This document shows, piece after piece, positions 8,901 through 16,000 of a DNA stretch of 20,526 bases. Origin of the DNA: Candidatus Solibacter sp. GTDB taxonomy: Bacteria > Acidobacteriota > Terriglobia > Bryobacterales > Bryobacteraceae. Position 1 is the stretch's first letter, and each line of letters starts with the position of its first letter. Position numbers and translations under genes: made by a program. Where the stretch lies: positions 1 to 20,526 of the forward strand of contig JADGNT010000002.1 of NCBI GenBank assembly GCA_017883345.1. Direction: 5' to 3'. The notes beneath the pieces were generated by a model that did no database searches, had not been told where the DNA came from, and was given only the letters and a program-made list of their open reading frames with translations.

Positions 8901-9199
8901 CGGAGAAACTCGAATTGGAGAATCCCACCAATTGGTGGCCCATCGAGCAGGACTATTTCATCGACGATTTCCAGTTCCGGCGTCCGGAGCCGGTTCCCAT
9001 GCGTGTCAACCTGAAAACCGGGACCGTTCGTGTCATCGACATCGCTCAATTCAAAGGCCGCGGCGGTCCCGTTCCCGGCGGCGCCGCGACCGTGCTCGAC
9101 CTGCCGCTTCAATCCGGCAAGGAGTTGAAGTCGCTGACGGTGCGAGCCGTCGCGAATGAGGTGGTCATCGGCCTGATGTCCGCTACCCTGATCCGTTAA
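5900..9199 (+). CDS. DUF4450-type large secreted glycoside hydrolase-like protein
   Basis: Predicted 1099 residues from GTG 5900, which overlaps the previous stop (GTGA) and has AGGGAG about eight bases upstream; starts further left would only add non-homologous sequence. The N-terminus (VKFSFVLLLLAGCGAAFGQ) is an export signal, with either cleavage near residue 18 or lipidation at Cys13 (LLAGC). Residues about 38-320 match the DUF4450 beta domain by eye: 'LRYTPDGQDFVIENGG', 'FNRPLYGGNTAFRADAGDQP', 'LYLPGHGGNLRFG'. Residues about 341-740 are helix-rich with Trp/His/Asp/Glu clusters ('GAIAWRSRLLGWRGPYAPD', 'THSSAYNYDHN', 'MGENMHTALGLWQAG'), resembling an (alpha/alpha)6 six-hairpin glycosidase barrel. 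About 745-830 is a closing beta region. Residues 850-1099 form an extra beta-rich region that was not recognised. Substrate is unknown; the neighbours suggest a pectic side chain. Confidence 0.78.
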   Translation: MKFSFVLLLLAGCGAAFGQGAAFGPGVPRPNLLDNIDRPLRYTPDGQDFVIENGGEFFNRPLYGGNTAFRADAGDQPEFSLYLPGHGGNLRFGIKTTAGAKWLHETARITARYRPGTMLYEVRDPLLGPNAVLRIHAIALHQTDGLAVLIQTAGIAAPLELVAAYGGLSGKRGARDGDIGTEAVPIGEYFQLKPESCQDNSFTLGAGSSGAFTLRAKAATIAGLMPPGAALATADARQWNSVEALLASVNRTAAPPLPVIVARIAISPAASAPLYFALQRISDSAGPAVAEELATYRDVTADGPGVDRRTAAIPLAATYGAADLPRIFAEAEEHFRALRGQIVVETPDPFINAAAAALNVATDAVWDAPQGAIMHGAIAWRSRLLGWRGPYAPDALGWHDRARRHFTYWATRQNTSPIPEKLPPPDEASNLARNEAALHSNGDMSNSHYDMNTVFIDALFRHLRWTGDLEFARRMWPVIERHLAWERRLFRREYGPEKLPLYEAYAVIWASDDLGYNGGGATHSSAYNYDHNLQAARLARLLGQNPAPYEKEAALIARAMREFLWMPDRGMFAEYRDYLGLQRLHPSAALWSFYHTMDAGLVSAAEANRMAGYVDSSIPHFPVRGPGVPTDDTYRVLATSDWMPYSWSINNVVMGENMHTALGLWQAGRAGEAFRIAKGALLASMFMGICPGNVGSMNYLDVYRRESQRDFADGGGVTSRAIVEGLFGLRPDVLVGELLVVPGLPAAWDHASLRHPDAGVSFSRNGATDTYIIEQQFPKSLSLRVHLPARGDLPTVTIDGRGVEVRPVAGDPTRLEILSSAAPKWQVRIEWRSAAEPVRPVAAAWPRETAKIQPHVDPSGAASTVELTPYFNDRVTRIFQNEYRSPRSPFVSLATPKQGIGAWAGHVNTTADIDDTGLRALARAGHDRIALPNGVPLATPGEAGARNVVFVSQWDNYPKEVTVPLSGKARGVVLLMAGSTSHMQSRFENGEVVVTYADGSAEKLELENPTNWWPIEQDYFIDDFQFRRPEPVPMRVNLKTGTVRVIDIAQFKGRGGPVPGGAATVLDLPLQSGKELKSLTVRAVANEVVIGLMSATLIR

Positions 9200-9211
9200 G
9201 AGGACCTGCAT

Positions 9212-10552
9212 ATGTATTCGAGAAAAACCGCCCGCCTCGCCTCCCTGATTCTTTTGGCCGCATCCGCCGCGTTTGGGCAAATGGGCCGCCGCTGGCCATC
9301 GGAAAAGAAGATCGTCCCGGACCCGGTTACCGGTGTTCCCATCACCTTCCTGACCAGCACGGACGGCGCCTATCGCCAATCCAAGATCTATCAGACGCAC
9401 CGGCAGTGGACCGCGGATGGCAAGTGGCTCATCTTCCGCGGCACGCGCGAGACCGGCTCGCAGGCGTTCGCGGTCAATGAAGAGACCGGGGACATCGTGC
9501 AGGTAACCGAGTCGGGATTCTCGGGGATGCTGTGCGCCGGGAACAGGACCATGAAGTTGTACGTTCTGTCGGGCGCCGGCGGGAGAGGGAGCGGCGCTGC
9601 GTCGGGATCGCGCCAGATTCTCGAGATCGACCTCGCCAGACTTTTCGCCGATGTCGCCGCCGGCGCCGTGAAGCCCGCCGCCAATTACCAGCGCGTCGGT
9701 GGAACCATCCCGGACACCCTGCAGGTGGACGGCAACATGGGCCTGGACGCCAACGACGATTTCATGTATTTCCGGGTGGGCGGCCCGGAAACCGCTCAAC
9801 TCTCCCCCGGGCAGACCCTCCAGCCAGCCTTCGGCCCGCGATTCCGCCAGACCACCAGCGGTCTGCGCAGTATGAATCTGAAGACCGGGGAGATCCGGTT
9901 CATCGTCAATGTGGGGTTCCAGATCGGGCACGTGCAGTCGAATCCGTGGATGCCCGGCGAAATCGTTTTCTGCTGGGAAACGGGCGGCAAAGCACCGCAA
10001 CGGACGTGGTTCGTCAAAGCCGACGGGACCGGCCTGCGGCCGCTGTATCCGGAAGCCCCGCAAGAATGGATCACGCACGAAGCCGTGATCAGCAAGGACG
10101 AGGCCGTCATCGCCATCCTCGGCCACCGCTCGATCGCGTCCGCCACACCGGACTCGGACTGGGGCATCTCGGGAACCATGGAACATCCGACCGGCGTGGC
10201 GATCGTCAATCTGCGGACACGGGAGTTGCGAATGGTGGGACAGGTTCCCACGTGGTCCCAGGGCCGTTCGGACTGGCACGTTGCCGGCTCGGTCGACGGC
10301 CGCTGGGCCGCCAGCGACGATTTCAGGTATGAAGTCTGGCTCATCGACCGGCACAGCGGCGAGATGAACCTGTTGGCCGGTCCGCAGAAGACCGGCGCGG
10401 ATCACATTCACCCGACGTTCAATGCCGACGGCACGAAGATCGAGATTCAGTCGGCATTGATCTCGAAGGACAATCGGTCGTTGAACATTGCCGTTGTTCC
10501 GGTGCCCAAGACGTGGCTGAATCGCACGTACAGCACGAAGGCGCCGGAATAG
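9212..10552 (+). CDS. PL22-type oligogalacturonate lyase-like beta-propeller protein
   Basis: Predicted 446 residues; signal peptide MYSRKTARLASLILLAASAAFGQ (1-23). A Shine-Dalgarno AAGAGGA (9198-9204) lies seven bases upstream and overlaps the DUF4450 gene's stop, so the two are co-transcribed. Repeated 'TADGKWLIF', 'NEETGDIVQVT', 'NLKTGEIRFI', 'NADGTKIEI' blades indicate a seven-bladed propeller of the TolB/PL22 kind. 'WPSEKKIVPDPVTGVPIT' and 'YQTHRQWTADG' resemble the start of PL22 oligogalacturonate lyases. Candidate metal/catalytic histidines are His240 ('IGH'), His289 ('ITHE'), His356 ('DWH') and the pair His398/His400 ('DHIHP'), comparable with the His ligands of known PL22 enzymes. 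The glutamine expected just before the His pair is not obvious. Known PL22 enzymes cleave short unsaturated oligogalacturonides in the cytoplasm; this copy appears exported. Confidence 0.75.
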   Translation: MYSRKTARLASLILLAASAAFGQMGRRWPSEKKIVPDPVTGVPITFLTSTDGAYRQSKIYQTHRQWTADGKWLIFRGTRETGSQAFAVNEETGDIVQVTESGFSGMLCAGNRTMKLYVLSGAGGRGSGAASGSRQILEIDLARLFADVAAGAVKPAANYQRVGGTIPDTLQVDGNMGLDANDDFMYFRVGGPETAQLSPGQTLQPAFGPRFRQTTSGLRSMNLKTGEIRFIVNVGFQIGHVQSNPWMPGEIVFCWETGGKAPQRTWFVKADGTGLRPLYPEAPQEWITHEAVISKDEAVIAILGHRSIASATPDSDWGISGTMEHPTGVAIVNLRTRELRMVGQVPTWSQGRSDWHVAGSVDGRWAASDDFRYEVWLIDRHSGEMNLLAGPQKTGADHIHPTFNADGTKIEIQSALISKDNRSLNIAVVPVPKTWLNRTYSTKAPE

Positions 10553-10646
10553 CGCAGTCCGGTGATGTGGCGTAGGCGCGGACCAGGCAACAGTCTTAAA
10601 GACGCCAGGGCGCAAACGGCTACTGCCTTGACCGTGTCCGCCTCGG

Positions 10647-10684
10647 TTGCGTACCGGATTCAGATCATTTAGTCTGACAGCATG
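10647..10684 (+). promoter_or_regulatory. Sigma70-like promoter placing transcription start at the ATG of the phosphotriesterase-family gene
   Basis: TTGCGT (10647-10652), a 17-base spacer, and TAGTCT (10670-10675) form a -35/-10 pair. Seven bases after the -10 is 10682, the A of the ATG. No Shine-Dalgarno is present in the preceding 20 bases. A leaderless transcript is inferred; a TSS map would decide. Confidence 0.5.
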
Positions 10685-11677
10685 CAGCGCAGAACGTTCT
10701 TGCAGGCGTCGGTGGCCGCGTCGGTGGCCGCGTCGGCGGCAGCCACGCCAGTAGTGATGACGGTGCGGGGTCCCGTGGATCCCACCAAAATGGGCGTGAT
10801 GCTGGTCCACGAGCACCTGTTCTCCAACTTCGGGGAGGAGCCGGCGGAGCCACCGGTCTACGACCGGGAGAAATTGCTGGCGGCGGTGGTGCCCTACGCG
10901 GCATCTGTGAAGAGGCTGGGCTGTGGCGCCGTGGCGGACGGCACCACGGCGTGGTTCGGACGGGATCCGCTGCTGCTGCGGACCATCTCGGAGCGGACCG
11001 GGCTGCACATTCTCACCAACACCGGCTTATACGGCGCGGCGAACGACCGGTACGTGCCGCGGCGCGCGGTGGAGCAGCCGGCGCGGGCCATTGCAGAGGA
11101 GTGGGTAAGGGAGGCCGAACACGGTATCCGCGACACGGGAATTCGGCCCGGCTTCATCAAGATCGGGGTGGATGCGGGACCTCTGTCCGAGACTGACGCC
11201 AAACTGGTTCGCGCCGGGGCGATGGCGCACAGGAACACCGGGCTGACCATGACGGTCCACACGGGGGACAGTGCGGAATCGGCGGGACGTCAGTTGGAGA
11301 TTCTGGCGGAGGAGGGAGTCGCGCCGTCCGCCTGGGTGTGGATCCACGCCAATCAGTGCAAGGATGATGCGGCGATTGCCGAGATGGCGCGGCGGGGGGC
11401 GTGGGTCAGCCTGGACGGATTGGACCGCAAGACGCTGGACCGGCACGTGGAGTTGGTGCTGGCGCTCAGGAAGGCCGGCTACCTGCGGCGGGTGCTGTTG
11501 TCGCACGACGGGAACAGCTTCCGCGCGGGGGGCAAGAACCCGATGCGGGAGTGGTCGATGCTGTTCACGGACTTGCTGCCGGCGCTGCGAAACAGCGGGA
11601 TCAAGGATGAGGAAGTTCAGCTCCTCACAGTCGAGAACCCCAGCAGTGCGTACACGCTGAACAAGCGCCTGGTTTGA
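10682..11677 (+). CDS. Tat-exported phosphotriesterase-family metallohydrolase (lactonase-like)
   Basis: Predicted 331 residues. The start MQRRTFLQAS fits the twin-arginine consensus, followed by an Ala/Val-rich core built from a 12-base tandem repeat. All six binuclear-metal ligands of the phosphotriesterase (amidohydrolase superfamily) fold can be placed: His43 and His45 ('VHEHL'), the carboxylated Lys160 ('FIKIGVD'), His193 ('TVHTGD'), His222 ('WIHANQ') and Asp276 ('LSHDGN'). Length and order match the family, and 'VENPSSAYTL' is the usual C-terminal block. Relatives include phosphotriesterases, N-acyl-homoserine lactonases and sugar lactonases; in a pectin-degrading neighbourhood a sugar-lactone or ester substrate is the best guess. 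It lies 129 bp after the PL22-like gene and has its own promoter, so it is a separate transcription unit or an internal one. Confidence 0.88.
   Translation: MQRRTFLQASVAASVAASAAATPVVMTVRGPVDPTKMGVMLVHEHLFSNFGEEPAEPPVYDREKLLAAVVPYAASVKRLGCGAVADGTTAWFGRDPLLLRTISERTGLHILTNTGLYGAANDRYVPRRAVEQPARAIAEEWVREAEHGIRDTGIRPGFIKIGVDAGPLSETDAKLVRAGAMAHRNTGLTMTVHTGDSAESAGRQLEILAEEGVAPSAWVWIHANQCKDDAAIAEMARRGAWVSLDGLDRKTLDRHVELVLALRKAGYLRRVLLSHDGNSFRAGGKNPMREWSMLFTDLLPALRNSGIKDEEVQLLTVENPSSAYTLNKRLV
10706..10741 (+). repeat. Three tandem 12-base units inside the Tat signal peptide
   Basis: GCGTCGGTGGCC occurs twice exactly (10706-10717, 10718-10729) and a third copy differs at two bases (10730-10741). It encodes ASVA-ASVA-ASAA in the hydrophobic core of the phosphotriesterase-family signal peptide. 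Because the unit is a multiple of three, copy change would alter signal length without a frameshift. Confidence 0.8.
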
Positions 11678-11695
11678 AACCGTCCTCCGGTTTTT
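11677..11695 (+). terminator. Weak terminator-like hairpin after the phosphotriesterase-family gene
   Basis: AAACCG (11677-11682) pairs with CGGTTT (11688-11693) around TCCTC, followed by two more T residues. The 6-bp stem is half A:T and the T-run is short, so termination would be weak at best. Confidence 0.3.
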
Positions 11696-11810
11696 CCAGG
11701 ATGGAGTCGGCGGTCGTGGTCCAAACGAATGGTTGCGGTTTATCGTTCCAGGCTCGCAGAAAGGCTTCGATGACGGACTGGAGATCGGCAACGCTCAGAA
11801 AGCTTGTCAA
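11691..11810 (-). pseudogene. IS630-family transposase remnant (C-terminal end only)
   Basis: The minus-strand reading 'TSFLSVADLQSVIEAFLRAW' followed by 'NDKPQPFVWTTTADSILEK' is the typical C-terminus of IS630-family transposases (the 'I..F...WN...KPFVWT....IL.K' block just before the end of the protein). The similarity begins abruptly near 11810. The DDE catalytic part is absent, and the reading frame continues past the normal end into sequence overlapping the phosphotriesterase-family gene's 3' end. No terminal inverted repeats or target-site duplication were found. It is a decayed insertion scar between two plus-strand enzyme genes. Confidence 0.7.
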
Positions 11811-11974
11811 TTGGGGGCTTGACAGCCAGCGTCTCCCAGAACTTGCGATCGCAGGCGGCGCGCCGGACGATCAGAGGCAAGAACCTGATCGCGAACGCAG
11901 ACCGCCTGGGCCGCGAAGCTTTGCGAATCATCAGGAGCGGTATGATTCAAAGTGAAACCTGAAAAGGGGGTTGA
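11811..11974. other. Non-coding stretch upstream of the amidohydrolase; probable decayed insertion sequence debris and promoter
   Basis: Together with the IS630 scar this gives about 300 bases without an intact gene. No protein similarity was recognised in 11811-11940. A TATGAT hexamer at 11941-11946 is a good -10 match, with a TTG-containing -35 (TTGCGA, 11921-11926) only 14 bases away, shorter than usual. AAAAGGGGG (11962-11970) precedes the ATG at 11975. Confidence 0.4.
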
Positions 11975-12970
11975 ATGGAAACGGGCCGGCAGCAGATGTT
12001 GGCACCGCGCCATGATCTACCAATGAATCGGAGAACGTTCCTTGGCGTTGCGGCAGGCTTGACCCTGGCGGATGCGGGCGCACAAACCCGCTCATCCATA
12101 CCTGTCATCGATACCCACATCCACCTGTACGATCCGTCGCGTCCTCAGGGCGTGCCGTGGCCCAACAAGGAGAACAAGATTCTCTATCAAACATCTTTGC
12201 CGCCTCGGTACCGCAAGATCGTTGAACCGCTGGGCATCGTGGGTGCGATTGAAGTCGAGTGCAGCCCATGGCTGGAGGACAACCAGTGGGTGCTGGACAT
12301 CGCACAAGACGACACCATCATGGTGGGAACGGTGGGGCGCCTGGTGCCCGGCACGTCCGAGTTTCGACCGAATCTGGAAAGATTCCACAAGAACCCGCTG
12401 TACCGGGGTATCCGTTATGGGCTGGGAAGGCAGGCAGGCAAGGAGTTCGACCGGCCGGAGTTTGTCGCCGACCTGAAAGCCCTGGCCGATGCGGACCTGG
12501 TTCTGGATACGGCGAATCCAAGCGTGGCGTTGCTGGCCGACGTGGTGCGCGTCAGCGACCGGGTTCCGAATTTGCGCGTGATCATCGATCACCTGCCGCA
12601 GATGTTACGGCCAGCGGAATCCGCGGCGCAGGCCTCCTATGATGTCAGCATGAAAGCGTTCCGCGACCGCCCGCAGATCTACGTGAAGGTATCGGAAGTG
12701 CTGCGCCGGGTAGGCGAACAGATTCCCGTGGACGTCGAATTCTACCGCCCCAGGCTAGACGAGGTACTGGACGTTTTCGGTATCGACCGGGTCCTCTACG
12801 GGAGCGACTGGCCGAACGGCGATCAGTGGCTGCCCGTTCCGGCCGGATTCAAGATCGTCCAGGAATACTTCATGGGCAAGGGACAGGCAGCGGCCGAGAA
12901 ATACTTCTGGCGAAATTCCACCAGGGCATACAAGTGGGTCAAACGGACTGCCGCCCAACCACAGGCCTGA
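11975..12970 (+). CDS. COG3618-type amidohydrolase, probable sugar lactonase, Tat-exported
   Basis: 331 residues from ATG 11975, or 315 from ATG 12023 (MNRRTFLGVAAGLTLADAGA, a twin-arginine signal). The upstream ATG has the only Shine-Dalgarno-like run (AAGGGGG, four bases away) and lies about 22 bases after a predicted transcription start. The signal peptide alone would favour 12023. Counting from 12023, metal-binding residues of the amidohydrolase-2 (TIM-barrel) family are His32 and His34 ('DTHIHLYD'), His190 ('IIDHLPQ') and Asp262 ('YGSDWPNGD'). The family (COG3618) includes L-rhamnono- and L-fucono-lactonases and galactarolactone-type hydrolases, so hydrolysis of a sugar lactone derived from pectin is a reasonable inference. 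It is the last plus-strand gene before a convergent receptor gene. Confidence 0.85.
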   Translation: METGRQQMLAPRHDLPMNRRTFLGVAAGLTLADAGAQTRSSIPVIDTHIHLYDPSRPQGVPWPNKENKILYQTSLPPRYRKIVEPLGIVGAIEVECSPWLEDNQWVLDIAQDDTIMVGTVGRLVPGTSEFRPNLERFHKNPLYRGIRYGLGRQAGKEFDRPEFVADLKALADADLVLDTANPSVALLADVVRVSDRVPNLRVIIDHLPQMLRPAESAAQASYDVSMKAFRDRPQIYVKVSEVLRRVGEQIPVDVEFYRPRLDEVLDVFGIDRVLYGSDWPNGDQWLPVPAGFKIVQEYFMGKGQAAAEKYFWRNSTRAYKWVKRTAAQPQA

Positions 12971-12980
12971 CGTTGATCCT

Positions 12981-13009
12981 GCGGCGGCCCGCGAGTTGCG
13001 AGCCGCCGC
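12981..13009. terminator. GC-rich hairpin between convergent genes (candidate bidirectional terminator)
   Basis: GCGGCGGC (12981-12988) and GCCGCCGC (13002-13009) are perfect 8-bp arms around a 13-base loop, in the 51-base gap between the amidohydrolase and the receptor stop codons. There is no T-run on either strand, so it is not a classical intrinsic terminator, but its position suits transcript-end stabilisation for both genes. Confidence 0.5.
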
Positions 13010-13021
13010 GAGATGCACCCG

Positions 13022-16000
13022 TCAAAACCTGAGGTGGATGTTGCACTGAATAATGCGACCCGAGTTGGACTGGCTGGAAAGCTGCCCGAACTGTACGGCG
13101 GTCACGGTGATGTTCGGACTTCCGAACTGCGTGTGGTTGGTGACGTTCAGAAGATCTAGCGCCGTTTCCAGGGACAGCCGCTCATAGAGCCGGAAACTGC
13201 GGAGAATCTTGGCGTCCCAGTTGCGGACGGGGTCGTTCCGCAGGCTGTTGACGTACTGCGGGAAAATACGCGCATTATAGGTGTTGGGCTGATTCGCCGA
13301 GCGGCCTTCGAACCCTACGAAGCCGGCGGGCGGTGCGGTATTTCCGGTCCAAACCGCGGCCGGGGAGTACCACATGTTGATGTTCTGCAAGTGGGTCTGG
13401 CTCTGGTTCAACGCCTCCGCCACCTGGTCCACGGTGCCGTAATAGAACTGGTTGCCCCAACTAATCAGCGCGCCCGTCTGGTAGGTGTAAACCCAGCTCA
13501 ACTGCCAGCCGCCCATGACATGGTTCAGCGGGCCGTGATTCAGCCACTGCTTGCCCTTGCCAAACGGCAACTGGAAGATCGTGCTCCACACGATGCGGTT
13601 GGGCCGGATATTGGAATTCAACTGCCATGACGGCTGGGGATCGAACTGGTTGGGCAGCCACTGCTGGCGGCCCCACATGTGGGCTACCTGCACATCCGAT
13701 TGCAGTCCCTTCCACGCGCGGCGGTGGTACACCAGGCGGATTTCGTTGTCCACGGTGTGGCTGCGGAAGTAGTTGGCCTGGTTGAGTCCGAAACCGGCGT
13801 TGGGATAGGCGCGCAGCAGTTGCTGCACCTGCAAGGTGGTACCGGTGAACATGCCGACGGTGCTCAGGTAGTTGGCAAGCACCGGGTTGGAGGCTTGAAT
13901 GGCTGGCACGGCGGCGAGGAACGGATTGGCAACCGTGGCCTGCATCGCCGTATCCACCGTGGCGCTGCGGGTGTTGAAGAAATTCCAGTACTGCGCCGGA
14001 AGGTAGCTGAGGTTGCGCGTCATCGGCTGCGAAGCGTAGCCGCCGCTGTAGGAGGCTTCGACCATGTCGTTGCCGAAAATCTGCCGTTGAACGGCGAGGG
14101 AATACCGCTGCTGCACGGAAGGCGCGTAGTCGCGCGGGGTATTGGTGGCCCCTTGTCCGGCCAGAATGCCGGCGCCGAGCGAACTGCCGAAAGGCATCAC
14201 CCACCGCGACCCGTTGGCCAGGACCGGGAACGGGTCCTGCATGATATTCTTCGCGCCATAGTTGGCGGCCGCGCCCACTCCGCAGCAGAACGTCAGGCCG
14301 TTGTCGTTGGAAAGGTTCGTCGTGGTGGTCTGGCTGTAGCCATTCATCCCCGGCCGGGTATTCATGATGTTGTAGGTGTCGCCGTACCATCCCGTCCCGA
14401 AACGGATCACGGTCTTGGGGGTCAGTTGGTACACCAGGCTGACGTTCGGAAGGAACCGTTTGGTTCCCTGGGTGAAGTTACCGTCCTTCTGGCCCAGGTA
14501 CTGGACACCACCGTTCAAGTTGAACTGGCCGGCAGGTACGGCGGCGGCGAGCGTTTGCACGGCGGCGTTGTTGGCGTTGGCCGGATTGGAGAGCAGGCTG
14601 GCGTAAGCGCCCTGTACGGCCGAAGCGTAGGGAGGAGCGTAGCTGAAATCGTACTGGCCCTCCAGACCGCGGTTGAACCGCTCCGTGTTGCCGCCTTCGT
14701 GCTCGAAGCGCACGCCGAAGCCCAGGCGCAGCTTCGAGGTGAGGCGGAAGTCGTCCTGGAAGTATACCGCCTGGTAGGGCGTGCTCCAGAAACCGGTATC
14801 GTTGGTGGTCAGGGAGACCGAGTTGGGCAGGCCCATCAGGTACGAGGCGTAACCCAATCCGGTATTGGTCGTGGCGGTGCTGGCGGTGTTATCCGCTTGC
14901 CGGACATACGTGTTGTTGAACGCGAAATTCCCAGAGGGATTGCCTCCGGCGGTAACTGAGGCATATTGATAACGGCGAATTTCGACGCCGTACTTGAAGG
15001 TGTGGTTGCCCTTGATGGTGGTCATCTTGGGGGCCAACTGCTCGGTGGTGCCGCGCTGGGTCAGCCCCGGAGCGGCGGCGTGGCCGCTCGATGCGTAATA
15101 GGCCATCCCGCTAATGTTGATCAACGGCAGAACGTTCTGGCTGCCGGCCTTGTCGTCGATATAGCTGGGCAGTCCGATTTTCGAAGGGGGGTACAGGAAA
15201 TCGATGGGGAGTTTGCTGCCTTCCGAATACTGCGTGATGCTGAACGTCAGGTCCAGCACGTTGTTGGCGCCAATGGTGTAGAGGTAGTCCAAGCTGCCCC
15301 CGCGCGTGGGGCGCCACAGGCCGTTCGACATGATGCCTTTGAGCGGCGTCGAGTGCGCCCAGTCGTATTGATCCGAGAAGCGCTCGTTGTAATACCACTT
15401 GCCGTTCAACCGCTGGCGGTTGTTGATCATGTAGTCGAAGCGGTTTACGAAATCGGGAAACCAGTCGTTGTTGCCCTGGCTGCCGTCGTAGAAGTTGTTG
15501 GTGCCGTCCGGGTTCACCTGCCCCACCGGGTTGTTGGGCATCGGGAAGATCTGGTTCCAAAACTTGGCGACGGGGTTGGTCTGCATCGAGGCGGGCACGA
15601 TGTTGTTGGGGAAAGGCGTGCGGGTCACGTGTCCGGCCACTGTCGTCGCCGTCCGTGGGTCATAGACAGTGTACGACGTGGGATTGGTCGGCACTTTCAG
15701 CAGCGCCGAGAAGTCACCGGTCAGCATAGCCGGCGTCGGCACCGTGTAGATAGGCGTCGAGTACGAAGGTGCGAGGCTGGTCAAGTGGCTATACGAAATG
15801 AAAAAGAAGAAACGGTTCTTGCCGTTATAGATCTTGGGAATGTAGACCGGGCCGCCCACCGCGAAACCGGGCGTGCTGACCTTACCGGAAGCCTGTTCCG
15901 GCCCGACCTTTCCGGTCGATTCCCAGTTCAAACGGGTGTAGTGCGGGGTGGCGTTCCAGCGGAACTGCTGCATCTGCCAGTAGCCCGACCCATGCAGATC

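Noticed and set aside
8792..11008. 738-codon minus-strand open frame crossing the PL22-like and phosphotriesterase-family genes
   Set aside because: It spans two well-supported plus-strand genes and their intergenic gap, with no protein similarity.
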